This document shows, in pieces, positions 43,215-54,555 of a stretch of 64,000 bases of DNA (its first letter is position 1; every line of letters starts with the position of its first letter). The notes below the pieces were generated by a model. It worked only from the letters and a program-made list of their open reading frames with translations, did no database searches and was not told where the DNA came from. The position numbers were made by a program, and so were the translations under genes. The stretch is from Actinernus sp. WN-2022 (Eukaryota > Cnidaria > Anthozoa > Actiniaria > Actinernidae): contig JAOWCC010001589.1 of assembly GCA_030867875.1 (NCBI GenBank), positions 88,807,537 through 88,871,536 of the forward strand, written 5' to 3'.

Positions 43215-45880
43215 TAGTATATGTCATCAGCTGGAGGTGTTGACATGTATATTAAAAATCAAATAAACTATACTCAAAGAGATGACTTGTGTATATGCAA
43301 AAATGAATATGAATCAATTTGGATTGAAGTTGATAATCTCAAAGGCAGCAATATTCTATGTTCAGTATTTTATAGACATCCAAATACTTCCATCAAAACT
43401 TTAGACCAGGTTAGCAAAGAGCAAAACTACTGCTTTATCACAACAACAAAAACTTTATTTACACCTGGAGATTACAACTAAATTCGTTCGTTATTGAAAT
43501 AGGTTAGGCATTGGTTACCTAGGGTAACTAAAAAGCTAATCTAGCTAGGTAACGCAAGTATTAGACAATTTGTATAAATATATGGTGACTTTAACCTTAT
43601 AAATCACGAATCTCATCCTCTTACTGAGGAGTACCTTAACACACTACGTTCTTACTCATTTCCACCATTAATAACTCACCCTACAATAATTACATATCAT
43701 TCTGCTACTTTGATCGATAATATTTTCTTTAACTCCCTTGATTATTATACTATTAGTGGCAATATCATGTATGACCTCACAGACCATGCATTTACCTAAT
43801 TTTGCACTTATCAATAAAATGTGTCATGTTGAAGCTAAAGCTAAAATATTTAAGAGAGACTTTTCAAAACTAAATGAATTTGAACTGCTGGAATATTTTA
43901 AAGCCATAAATTGGGTTGAGTTACTGCCTGCTAATATCAGCATTGATAACATGTTTTTCAACATTCTATGCCAAAACAACTGAAATTGTAAATAAGCATG
44001 TTCCATTTAAGCAACTAACTCATAAAGAAACAAAACTTATGTCAAAACCATGGATAACCCCAGCCTTAAAAACTTATATTGATATAAAGAACAAACTATT
44101 CAAACTTATTTTTAATTTCTCCTTTCTGCTGGGTGAAGTCCCCGACTGTTTAAAAATCGCACGTGTAATTCCTGTGTTCAAGAAAGGCTCCAGAACTCTA
44201 ATGACTAATTACAGACCAATATCTCTCTTATCCATATTTAACAGAATTTTAGAAAAACTTATGTATAAATGATTATTAGGGTTTCTAGATAAGTATAGTT
44301 GTATTTCAGATAATCAATTTGGTTTTCGCTCTAATCATTCTACAATACATGCCATTTTATTTATAATTGCCTGTCAATTATAACTTATAATTAAAATGCC
44401 ATTCAACGTGGACACATTTCTTGTGGAATTTTCCTTGACTTTAGCAAAGCTACCAAATAAGTGGTTCAGCTCTTACTTATCCAACAGAAAACTATTTGTA
44501 TCTTTAGGTAATACAATTTCGCAATATCAACCAATAACCTGTGGAGTCCCACAGGGGTCAGTATTAGGGCCATTGCTATTTCTTTTATATATAAATGAAT
44601 TCTCCTCATGTTCTAGCATATTCAAATTCCATTTATTTGCTGATGATACTAATTTATTTTTAGCTGATAGAAACATTTCCACTTTGGAACGTAGTGCTAA
44701 CACCGCCGAGTTGAAACATGTTAGCAATTGGCTCAATACTAATAAGTTATCCCTAAATGTTGCCAAATCAAATTTTGTTATCTTTATCCTACTCAAAAAA
44801 TATCTTCAATTAAATTGTCAATAAACAACAAAGAGCTATCTTGTAAATCAAGTATTAAATACCTTGGTGTTTTAATTGATGCAAACCTAAATTGGAAATG
44901 CCATACTCACGAACTTTCAAAGAAAGTCTCGAGGGGTATTGGGATCATATTAAAGATGAGACATTTTGTTCCTTTGAACATTTTAATAAAGTTATATTAT
45001 TCAATAATATATCCATTCCTTACTTATGGCCTGGTGTAATACTTACCCTACCACTATTAATAATTATGGGGGGAAAACGGTGCGTATCATGACATTCTCC
45101 AAGTTTGATGCTCACACAAATCCTCTGTTTAAGAAACTAAATATCCTAAAATTCCCTGATCTCGTTTTTATGCATACTGCCTTATTCATATTTGAATTTC
45201 ATGCCAATATTATTAACGTTCCCTCTGCTTTTAGTAATTTCTTTGTACCGGTTTCTAATGTTCATAACTATAATACTAGACTGGCCTGTAGATCCTCATT
45301 TTACGCTCCACAAATTCGTACTAACTATGGCAAATTTAATATACGTTATTGTGGTCCTAATGTTTGGAATTCTATCCCTGATTATTTAAAAAATCAGAAC
45401 TCTTAAAAAGCCTTTAAACGAATCTGAAATGTAAACTTCTAGATAACTATTAGTTTTCCTCACTTTGATCAGTCATCTATATTATCATGATTTACCTCGT
45501 TGTTGTTTTTCACTCTACTTATATTACCTAAATATTAGTTTACTTCTCATCTACTTAGATTATTGTAGTATCTTATCTCTAACTTATAATTACCTTCTTC
45601 ACTCAATTATTTATATCTATTTGCAGTGTTTATCACTGCCTGTTATCTTTGCTAAATTAATATTTGTCTGTTTGTTTGTAACTGTCGTTTTCTCCTCCTT
45701 TTTTGACCCAAATCAAATATTTTAATAATTTTCTTTTTCCCTGGGTTCCTGACTCGATTAGTTTTTATTAAACTATTTCAGGCATCCTAACACTCTTTTT
45801 ATTTTAAATCCTAATTACTGTAATACTATTTTTTGTAAAGTGAGTGTAAATAAAGAATTTGTTGTTGTTGTTGTTGTTTA
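43215..45880 (+). mobile_element. Near full-length decayed LINE (endonuclease + reverse transcriptase)
   Basis: Segments in order on the + strand: an APE-type endonuclease part (GGVDMYIKNQINYTQRDDL, ESIWIEVDNL, VFYRHPN, 43230-43420); more endonuclease in shifted frames to about 43810 (LIDNIFFNSLDYY, MYDLTDH); a linker with PWITPALKTYIDIKNKLFK (44045-44105); reverse transcriptase fingers (IARVIPVFKKGSR, NYRPISLLSIFNR, 44150-44270); SYLSNRKLFVSLG, then GVPQGSVLGPLLFLLYINEF and the catalytic FADD motif (44640); a YLGVLIDANLNW thumb (44850); and a C-terminus with RTNYGKFNIRYCGPNVWNSI. Deletions before the fingers and between fingers and palm, a stop near 44270 and frame shifts make it inactive. 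The tail is AATAAAGAATTTG then (TTG)n at 45850-45879. Same family as 29590-30178. Confidence 0.9.
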
Positions 45881-46138
45881 CTAGTCACTAACTCACAAGA
45901 GATTTTCAGTATCAATGTATCCGTAGATGCGAGAGTTGTTGGTATCTACAATGCATGCGTCACACACTCACACACGTGATATTTCTTATTTCCAGTATCA
46001 ATGTATCTTCTCAATGTATGCGTTGACAGGAAATAATGTGATCTTAAACAAAAACGGGGCAATAAAATGGGTATAATTGAAGGTGCAGAGAAAATCATCC
46101 CCTATAGCAACCGGCAATATTTACTTCGGATAAACAGC

Positions 46139-46330
46139 TCAAGTAGTTATCAAAGGGCATTCATAGTAGTGTAAATAGCAATACATTAATGGACTTGCAG
46201 TCGGTGCTGTTGGGTCAACTCCATTACATGTACATCTGAAGGTCCTCACACCAGTATTCGTATTGCCAATGGTCAGAGTTAAGACATTGGCAATGTTTGT
46301 AGAGCAGTGAGGTGAGACGATCCTTTTGCC
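46139..46330 (-). CDS. Collagen-like protein, last exon (cysteine-rich C-terminal domain)
   Basis: 63 codons plus stop on the - strand, after a TTTCTTTCCTAG acceptor. It encodes GKRIVSPHCSTNIANVLTLT, then TGVRTFRCTCNGVD, MYCYLHYYECP and stop. It joins in phase 0 to the collagen-like exon at 57052-56840; the spliced junction reads MEPA/GKRIVSPHC. From memory, cnidarian collagen-like proteins end in just such a domain, with a C-S-T-N block, a T-Y/F-R/K-C-T-C block and a C-Y-x-H-Y-x-x-C end. Five to six cysteines suggest disulphide bonds and an extracellular place. The intron between it and exon 4 is 10.5 kb and full of mobile elements. Confidence 0.75.
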   Translation of the reverse strand, partial: GKRIVSPHCSTNIANVLTLTIGNTNTGVRTFRCTCNGVDPTAPTASPLMYCYLHYYECPLITT

Positions 46331-46929
46331 CTAGGAAAGAAATTACGAATTAACAATAGTTAGTTTGAGCCAGCTGTCTTCGTTACTAAATCAATGAATA
46401 TAATTACACTACCTGAATACAGTGACAATTACTGTTCAATTATTATTTCGGCTTCCTCCCAGGACAAGTTTAACATGCACTGTATCTCCTTGATCTTTTG
46501 TAACAGAACATGGCCTTTTAAACACGAAGTTCCGGTATAAATAGGTTAGCTCCTCCTCCGTTTCACGCATCGCGAGCTCGAAATTTAAAATTCAAATTGA
46601 CGAGAAGTGAAGAAAGCAAGCGAGCATATCAGCCTCCCCTTTCAAATGCTAGATTTTTTTAATTAAACAAGCCATAAAAAAGTGACCAGAGGGAAGATAA
46701 TTGTCCATTTATGACTGCCAATGGTATTTTATGAGTGTTTGCAAACTCTGTAGCCAGGGGCACCCAACGAGAGTTTTCGCTAAAATGCTTTAATATGCCA
46801 TTATATTACTTCTGAAGCACTTTTAACGCTAACTAAATGAATTTCAAACTGCGCTGGTAAAATTTTATCTGTTCGGTGAACCTAGGGGAACTTAGGCAGT
46901 CTCGAATATTTTAGGGTGCTTTCATTGTC

Positions 46930-47040
46930 ATAATACAATACAATACAATACAATACAATCTTTATTTACTCAAATGGGAAATACTAAAAATATACAGAAG
47001 TGGACAAACATATAAAGGTAGATAAAATTGTTAGGCAATA
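46930..47040 (-). mobile_element. LINE 3' tail with (ATTGT)n
   Basis: On the - strand GAGTAAATAAAGATTGTATT continues into ATTGT repeats (46930-46960). This is the 3' tail of a LINE with its own pentanucleotide; only the 3' UTR is present. Confidence 0.55.
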
Positions 47041-48747
47041 TTTTGAGTTTGAGAAGTTTGAGCCTGGGAGCTAAGTGAACCGTGAGGTTTTCGAGTTAGC
47101 CCCCATACGAAAACATAAGATTCTGACATTTTGTCAATCAGTGACAGAACATTTTAGGCAACCTTTTTCTCAGAATCTTAGCTTTCACTGATTACACCGA
47201 AACTTCTAGGGACTGTAAATTGGTTGTCGACTGACAGGGGAAAAAACTGCATCCGAAAGTCTCAGGGATCGCCAGAAATAAGTGACATTCAGCAATGGCC
47301 AGCGGCTGCACTTTTGAATCCTGCGACCGGAGTTCGACTCCTACACTGGACATAATTTTTTTGTTTTACTTCTTTTTCTCCTTTCTCAGTTTTATTTATA
47401 CTTTTCCTCTATGTTTACGCTATTAGAGCCGCCTTCAATACTAAAAACATTGTTGTTTACTGGCTCCGACACGGTCGTGAATGGAGATACCGCTGACCAC
47501 AATTGGTATCGCAGACTCTTCTCTATAGGTCCGGTTAGGTCCTATTTTAGAAAAGGAACAATTCATTTGAATAACTGCTGGTCAGTTACAAATACATTGC
47601 AGTTTCACAAGGAGATAACAAGCTGTCCATAGGTATGTTTTCATGGCGTTTTATATGGGCGGCCGTTACCACCAAAAATACAGAACAGGAATCATTTAAC
47701 AAAGAATTGTGGAATGATCAATACAAAACACGAACGGAATAGACAGAAATGAAACTATCGCTTGCCAAATGGAATAGACAAAACACAAATGATAAAGACA
47801 AAACACGAACGATCTAACTACCGACGTAGAAATGATTCAACCAAGTATCAAATGATCAATACAAAACACGAACGGAATAGACAGAAATGAAATCATCTAA
47901 CTATATCTCTTGTCAAATGGAACAGACAAAACACAAATGGTAAAGACAAAACACGAACGATCTAACTACCGACGTAGAAATGATTCAACCAAGTATCAAA
48001 TGATCAATACAAAACACGAACGGAATAGACAGAAATGAAGTCATCTAACTATATCTCTTGTCAAATGGAACAGACAAAACACAAATGGTAAAGACAAAAC
48101 ACGAACGATCTAACTACCGACGTAGAAATGATTCAACCAAGTATCAAATGATCAATACAAAACACGAACGGAATAGACAGAAATGAAGTCATCTAACTAT
48201 CTCTTGTCAAATGGAACAGACAAAACACAAATGGTAAAGACAAAACACGAACGATCTAACTACCGACGTAGAAATGATTCAACCAAGTATCAAATGATCA
48301 ATACAAAACACAAATGATCCAACTCGCTTATGTCAAATGGAAAGATAATAATGAAATGATCCAACCTAAATACAAACGATCCAACGCAAAGTAATTCAAT
48401 TCAACGTAAACACGAATGGTTTGGCGTGATGTCAAATGATCAAGTCAACAGTCGAATGGTTCAGTCAACAGTCGAATGGTTCAGTCGACGGGGGGTCTCC
48501 ATGACGTCACGCACTGCAAAATTGGCGGCAAAACAAAGCTGCCATGTTTGGACATGTTTGTCTCCTGAGTTGGTTCTACTATAAATCGATTCTGGTACTA
48601 AGTGTTTATTGCTATTTTACATCATCCTGAGAAGTTGTTAATAATATTTTATCAGCTTGTTTAGCTAGTCACCCAAATTAGTCTAGTCTAGCTAGGAAAA
48701 TCGAAGGTCTTCCCGGTTGCAAAGTGGGCTTGAACTGATCTATATTA

Positions 48748-48897
48748 CAGGCGCGGATCCAGAAAAAAATCTGACCGGTTTCCGACTTCCCAATTCAAAC
48801 TCCAAAATTGGAAATTTTACTGAACCCCCTCCCCCTTAAATCTGGAAATTTTGACCGGTTTCCGTAAACCGTTTAAACCGGTCTGGATCCGCGCCTG
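48748..48897. mobile_element. GGATCC-family MITE in the left foldback arm
   Basis: CAGGCGCGGATCCAGA and TCTGGATCCGCGCCTG bound 150 bp. TATTA is repeated at both edges. The interior pairs CTGACCGGTTTCCG with CGGTTTACGGAAACCGGTCA. An identical copy occupies the mirror position in the other arm (50752-50901). Confidence 0.8.
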
Positions 48898-48922
48898 TAT
48901 TATGATTCCTCTTAGACTTTAA

Positions 48923-50726
48923 AAGTTCTTAATTACATCATTGATTATAACACAAAGATATCCGAACATTTAACTTTCATTTAGAATGTTCTGTCATGGT
49001 TCAGTTCAAAGAGAAATCAGACGCCTCTATACTTACGGATTTCCGGCCTCGGACTTTAAATGCATGCATACCTGGAGCCATTAGCTCCTGCATGTGCATA
49101 CCTCGTTCAAACTGCTACAAGTTCGCATCGAAATTTTCACCGGAATACAACACTTCACATATGTAATTGTTGTGAGCCTCTGTAAATCCGCCTAAGCAGA
49201 TGTTCTCAAGTGGAAAAGTACATGTATGTGATTTTTTTTTAAATCCAGTTAACATACTCTCTTTGTCAGTAGAAATGATCCACGAAATACTCACTCAACA
49301 TCTTTATCAATCGCCACTGACATTTGACTCAGAATCAGAATACCAGTTCTACCAAGAATGCACGAAATATGCATAAGAGGGCACCGAATATGAGACTATT
49401 TCAGGTAGTTACAGTGAAATGGCTTTTCATCACCATATATAGTAAATCCCATTTCTCGAGCGAGCATATAAGATTTTTGCTTATTATGGAAAGAAAATAA
49501 TATTTATTTGCACAATTTATATACAAATGGAATACAAACTTCTCTGTTTAAACATCTGATTCGGCAATTTGCCTCGACCATGCTAAGGCCATCCCAATAA
49601 ATGTTTTGTTTACCACTCCGACCGACTCTTTTTGGGGGGAAATCCAAAAGAAATTCAAAGTTTATAAAGACCGACCCAATTTTGTGGAAAAGTTTCTTAC
49701 TTTTCTCGTGCAAGTTGTCAATCCACAACTAATAGAGGAAAATGTGTCTTCAAGCCGACTTGGTTCCAGATCCCCTAACGTTTTTACCGGCCGACCGACC
49801 CACCATCACGAGCCAGATGGCGATGGGAAACGAAACATTTTATTGGGATGGCCTAATACGGTTGTGTATTTTTATTCAGTTCGTAGTTTGGATCGCCTAA
49901 AGGCTCCATATCAATGACTCTTGGAAATACACAGAAGTCATCAGTCGGCTAAGCAGCTAACTCGGCTCATTGTAGTTTTACGAGTCATTTGTATTTTGGC
50001 GAGCCTTTATAAGTTGTTTATTATATATAAATATACAAAAACTGCAGAAAATGGCAATCGAGAAGCCATTTTATTTTTACTGCCGGCGAATACGTTCTCA
50101 TATTAGGTGCGTTCTTTGCAGATTTATATAATAAACCTAGCCGTATTAGATACTTAGCCGATACATAAGCCATATGCTCTATATATTATGGAGCAGAATT
50201 CATATGGCTGGCCTTGGGAATGTTGTATCTCTTTATTTACCCACAGAGTATCTTCATATAATCATGCTCTTCCAGAGAGCCATGCTATGAATAAAAAAAA
50301 ATATTTGTGTGTATTTGTATATATGTATTTGAATTTTTTATGCATTTATGTATTATATAATTCTGCCAATAACGCACCGCAAAATATGAAGAACGCTCGC
50401 CTAAAGGTAATAACCTCTGTAATAGTGCCACGTACTACACTGTACTGTGTTAACATGAGATAAGGGACTGTGCAAAAGCAGGAGGGGGGAGGGGGTCGAG
50501 AAACGGGAGGGGGGGGGGGCACAATGTGAAATCATATCCCAAGAGAGGGGGCAACATATAAATTACTCTATGCAAAGGAGGGGGGTGATATCTAATTTTC
50601 AACAATAAACCTGTACCACTAATAAAAAAACAAAAATTTCACGCCAGTACCCAAACTACAATACCTTTCACTATGATATATAAACCGCATGATATTCTAT
50701 CAGGGTTTTTTAATTAAAAAAAATAA
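48923..50726. other. Central spacer of the foldback element
   Basis: About 1.8 kb between the arms. A PIF/Harbinger-like MITE lies at 49587-49853 and a G-rich stretch at 50478-50590. The short frames (49921-50106, 50188-50463) have no recognisable motif, so no transposase can be assigned. Confidence 0.5.
49587..49853. mobile_element. MITE with GGCCATCCCAATAAA ends and TAA TSD
   Basis: GGCCATCCCAATAAA at the left and TTTATTGGGATGGCC at the right, with TAA on both sides (49584-49586, 49854-49856). A 3-bp TWA duplication fits PIF/Harbinger. The 103-codon + frame at 49606-49917 spans it and is not a gene. Confidence 0.78.
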
Positions 50727-50751
50727 TTAAAGTCTAAGAGGAATCATAATA

Positions 50752-50901
50752 CAGGCGCGGATCCAGACCGGTTTAAACGGTTTACGGAAACCGGTCAAAA
50801 TTTCCAGATTTAAGGGGGAGGGGGTTCAGTAAAATTTCCAATTTTGGAGTTTGAATTGGGAAGTCGGAAACCGGTCAGATTTTTTTCTGGATCCGCGCCT
50901 G
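50752..50901. mobile_element. GGATCC-family MITE in the right foldback arm
   Basis: Mirror copy of 48748-48897 with the same ends and interior. Its presence at the same place in both arms means the arms were copied from one another after the MITE inserted. Confidence 0.8.
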
Positions 50902-52929
50902 TAATATAGATCAGTTCAAGCCCACTTTGCAACCGGGAAGACCTTCGATTTTCCTAGCTAGACTAGACTAATTTGGGTGACTAGCTAAACAAGCTGATAA
51001 AATATTATTAACAACTTCTCAGGATGATGTAAAATAGCAATAAACACTTAGTACCAGAATCGATTTATAGTAGAACCAACTCAGGAGACAAACATGTCCA
51101 AACATGGCAGCTTTGTTTTGCCGCCAATTTTGCAGTGCGTGACGTCATGGAGACCCCCCGTCGACTGAACCATTCGACTGTTGACTGAACCATTCGACTG
51201 TTGACTGAACCATTCGACTGTTGACTTGATCATTTGACATCACGCCATAGCATTCGTGTTTACGTTGAATTGAATTACTTTGCGTTGGATCGTTTGTATT
51301 TGGGTTGGATCATTTCATTATTATCTTTCCATTTGACATAAGCGAGTTGGATCATTCGTGTTTTGTATTGATCATTTGATACTTGGTTGAATCATTTCTA
51401 CGTCGGTAGTTAGATCGTTCGTGTTTTGTCTTTACCATTTCTGTTTTGTCTGTTCCATTTGACAAGAGATAGTTAGATGACTTCATTTCTGTCTATTCCG
51501 TTCGTGTTTTGTATTGATCATTTGATACTTGGTTGAATCATTTCTACGTCGGTAGTTAGATCGTTCGTGTTTTGTCTTTACCATTTGTGTTTTGTCCGGT
51601 TCCATTTGACAAGAGATAGTTAGATGACTTCATTTCTGTCTATTCCGTTCGTGTTTTGTATTGATCATTTGATACTTGGTTGAATCATTTCTACGTCGGT
51701 AGTTAGATCGTTCGTGTTTTGTCTTTACCATTTCTGTTTTGTCTGTTCCATTTGACAAGAGATAGTTAGATGATTTCATTTCTGTCTATTCCGTTCGTGT
51801 TTTGTATTGATCATTTGATACTTGGTTGAATCATTTCTACGTCGGTAGTTAGATCGTTCGTGTTTTGTCTTTATCATTTGTGTTTTGTCTATTCCATTTG
51901 GCAAGCGATAGTTAGATGGTTTCATTTCTGTCTATTCCGTTCGTGTTTTGTATTGATCATTCCACAATTCTTTGTTAAATGATTCCTGTTCTGTATTTTT
52001 GGTGGTAACGGCCGCCCATAGTTTTAGACGCTCGTGGCCAGAGATATTATGGTCTCAAGACAGTCAATTTTACGGGATTTAGCGTACAAAGATGGAGGAT
52101 TCTGATGGCTCACTTCTAGATCCTTTATTCAACTGCAACACATTAATATGAAAGAACTTTGCAGCCACTTTGGAGGATGCTTAATGCGAAGATCGAGTCT
52201 TCGTTCGAGAGGTGAGGAGTAGACATTTTGCCAAACAGCGTAAATTCCCACTCAATATCCAAACTATAAACTTGTAGTATGGTGTTTTTTCGCTTATTCG
52301 CACTGTAGCTTCTGTAAATTAATTGAAATTTCAATGCCTGTACTTCGTTCGTAAAATATTAATACGAATTTCACGAGCAGATTGCTAACTATTAGGCAGC
52401 TGTATGTACTATAGATTGTAGAATCATACCCTGCATAGACATTTTGAATTTTGTATGTAGGGAAGTGAGAAATTGTAATTTAGCGATTTCACCCCTTAGT
52501 TCGCTTGTAATGTTATCAACTCCATTCAGTCACGTCTGAGCCGGAACTTGGTTATTGCGCAACCGCTCGTGTCACTTATTTCTGGCGATGTGTTAACCAG
52601 GTGTTTCGAAATACTCCGCATTCACTAACATGTGGCCTGAAAATGTTTTGATGTTTTGATGTTTTGCGATATTCGAGAAATCGAAAAGCGTAGAAATTTA
52701 CCGATTTTTACGAAAATTTTAGGCGAGCATATTCAATTTGTTCTTTATTCCGCCGATGGTCCGAAAATTGTAGCCCAAAATATCTGTACTCGCAAATTTA
52801 AGAAAATTCCGAAAATTTTAGCCTACGTTTTCCAATTACAGAAAAGTATAAACAACCTTTTTTCATCCGAACAGATATTTAGCCGAAAGTGGCCGATGGG
52901 TGCCCCTGTGTAGCCCTTACTCTGAAGTT

Positions 52930-53060
52930 AAAACATTTTGTGTTTCGTTTGAATTTCGCGCGATAAGCAATCAGTAGGCCGATTGACAACAGAAGGGTGA
53001 CAAACTCCTGGGAATCATCGCCTTTTTATATCGGAACTTCGTGTTTAATTTTTTTTAGCC
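52930..53060. repeat. Dispersed repeat, uninterrupted copy (see 36444-36890)
   Basis: It contains TTTGAATTTCGCGCGATAAG, CAATCAGT, GGGTGACAAACTCC and GGAACTTCGTGTTTAA in the order seen at 36480-36880, but without the 263-bp MITE. Confidence 0.65.
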
Positions 53061-53184
53061 GGGTCCTGGCTTTGATCCCGTTATAAATTCAGAATTTTTT
53101 TGACAGCCATAACCAATGGAAGGCTGATCTCATTCTAAACACCTAAAAATCGCTGTACTAGCTGAAACGGTCTCCGACTTTTCG

Positions 53185-53453
53185 TAACTACAGTTTGTTA
53201 CGGTTTAAAGTCGGGTTCAATATTTAACGATGGCTCGTAACTATAGTTTGGTACGGTATAAAGTCGTGTTCAGTATTTACCGATGACTCGTAACTACAGT
53301 TTGGTACGGTATAAAGTCGTGTTCAGTATTTACCGATGACTCGTAACTACATGGTTTGGTACGGTATAAAGTCGTGTTTAGTATTTACCGATGACTCGTA
53401 ACTATAGTTTGGTACGGTATAAAGTCGTGTTCAGTATTTACCGATGACACGTA
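53185..53453. repeat. 53-bp satellite, left block (~5 copies)
   Basis: The unit TTTGGTACGGTATAAAGTCG + TGTTCAGTATTTACCGATGA + CTCGTAACTACAG occurs with starts near 53193, 53247, 53300, 53355 and 53408. The block stops where the Polinton-like element begins and resumes at 56532. On the - strand each unit contains ATCGGTAAATACTGAACACG, almost the same as the 5' splice site of the host intron at 56840. Confidence 0.92.
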
Positions 53454-53750
53454 AGTAGTAAGGGCGCATGGAATTACCCCCTTTTTTAAGGTGTTATGCT
53501 AATTTTTAAGGTGTTATGCTAATTTTTAGGGGGTATGCATTAATTAGGGTGACGTCACAGTCCCATTGTCTTAGGTCATGCATAAATTAATTAGGGCGTA
53601 TGCCCTTTTTTAAGGCGCTATGCTTATTTTCGAGGCGCGCTCATGAATAAAGTGAGGCGCGCTCATGAATAAAGTGCGGTAAAGTGCGGCGTCTCATGAA
53701 TAAAGTGGAATCTCATTAACTCATTAACTCGTTTTTTATCCCTCTTTTTT

Positions 53751-54135
53751 TATTTCAAAACGAAAAAAGGCGGGACGAAAGGCGACAAAAGGGATGAAAG
53801 GGCCTACTGACAAGAGACGTGTTCACATTCGGATATAGCTATCTCCGTTCATCCTTTTCATCCCTTTTGTCGCCTCTTGAACCGCTTTTTTCTTTTTTTA
53901 TCCCGCTTTTTTTATTTCAAAACGAAAAAAGGCGGGACGAAAGGCGACAAAAGGGATGAAAGGCCTACTGACAAGAGACGTGTTCACATTCGGATATAGC
54001 TATTTCCGTTCATCCTTTTCATCCCTTTTGTCGCCTCTTGTCCCGCCTTTTTCTTTTTTTAATCCCTCGTTTTTTATTTCAAAACGAAAAAAGGCGGGAC
54101 GAAAGGCGACAAAAGGGATGAAAGGAGATAAAAGG
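53751..54135. repeat. 162-bp subterminal tandem repeat (2.4 copies)
   Basis: TATTTCAAAACGAAAAAAGG starts at 53751, 53913 and 54075 (period 162). Each unit contains GGCGACAAAAGGGATGAAAG and its inverse CTTTTCATCCCTTTTGTCGCC, so it folds into a hairpin. The repeat lies only at the left side of the Polinton-like element, just inside the TIR and upstream of its first gene. Confidence 0.88.
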
Positions 54136-54185
54136 GACGATCAAGTAGATTTGTGCTATTTGATACTAACTTTCAACGAGTGAAC

Positions 54186-54371
54186 ATGGAAAATCGGACT
54201 TCGAAAAACTGCCCTGTACCTAATTGTGGATCAAAGTATCTTGTTAAATTATGCAACCACTTGGCACAAGTCCATAGGTTATCAACTCAAGAACGTAAAC
54301 CATATTTACAAGAAGCGAAACTTCAAAAAAGAAAGTTTTTGTCGAGGAATGTAAATCAGTCCAGTTGTTGA
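54186..54371 (+). CDS. Small C2H2 zinc-finger protein of the Polinton-like element
   Basis: 61 residues from the ATG at 54186. The finger is CPVPNCGSKYLVKLCNHLAQ followed by VH, that is C-X4-C-X10-H-X4-H, then a basic tail (RKPYLQEAKLQKRK). It could bind DNA or act as a small regulator. From memory, short single-finger ORFs of this look accompany Polinton-type elements in invertebrate genomes; this was not checked. The longer frame from 54153 starts without a good start codon, so I prefer the ATG. It lies just downstream of the 162-bp repeats. Frame intact. Confidence 0.6.
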   Translation: MENRTSKNCPVPNCGSKYLVKLCNHLAQVHRLSTQERKPYLQEAKLQKRKFLSRNVNQSSC

Positions 54372-54555
54372 TAATGGAAAATATGTTGGTTAGGAATCCT
54401 GCTTATAATGTTGGTCTAACTGAGAGACCTTAGCTAAATCAGCTAATCGACATTTATTAAACTTAGTGACCACGCCAATTTGTTTTCTATAAAGTTGGAA
54501 ACTTTTAAGGGTCTGACATTATACTCCCGATCCTAGAAGAGTAAAGATATAAACG

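Larger units (their letters stand above)
47654..52020. mobile_element. 4.37-kb foldback element with tandem-repeat arms and candidate 6-bp TSD
   Basis: The terminal inverted repeats are about 1.27 kb (47654-48922) and 1.29 kb (50727-52020) and nearly identical, starting TATGGGCGGCCGTTACCACC. GTTTTA lies directly outside both ends (47648-47653, 52021-52026). Each arm holds about four tandem units of about 148 bp (starts in the left arm at 47714, 47852, 48000, 48148, 48294) built from AAAACACGAACGG, TAGAAATGATTCAACCAAGT and similar words, then a unique part with a perfect TGACGTCA, then a nested GGATCC-type MITE present in both arms. The 1.8-kb centre has no frame that I recognise. The layout resembles Foldback-type transposons. 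Confidence 0.9.
46755..52908. mobile_element. CAGGGGCACCC-ended element interrupted by the foldback element
   Basis: The outer ends CAGGGGCACCCAACG (46755) and CGATGGGTGCCCCTG (ending 52908) are inverted, with TGTAGC directly repeated outside both (46749-46754, 52909-52914). Without the 4.37-kb insert at 47654-52020 the element is about 1.8 kb. The ends look hAT-like, although a full 8-bp duplication is not seen. A GATCGCCAGAAATAAGTGAC segment near 47260 recurs inverted near 52575-52595, which supports a single parent element. No transposase found. Confidence 0.65.

Noticed and set aside
47262..47355. tRNA-like or SINE-like sequence (GGAGTTCGACTCC resembling a T arm)
   Set aside because: The upstream bases cannot form the acceptor stem, and no A box or D arm lies at the right distance. 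The segment partly recurs inverted near 52580, as part of a DNA element.
49606..49917. 103-codon + strand frame in the foldback centre
   Set aside because: It runs from end to end of a MITE with GGCCATCCC tips and has no motif.
47654..52020. Calling the 4.37-kb foldback a Polinton because of the 6-bp TSD
   Set aside because: Its ends start TA rather than AG, the arms are mostly tandem repeats, and no Polinton gene is present. Foldback-type is the safer description.
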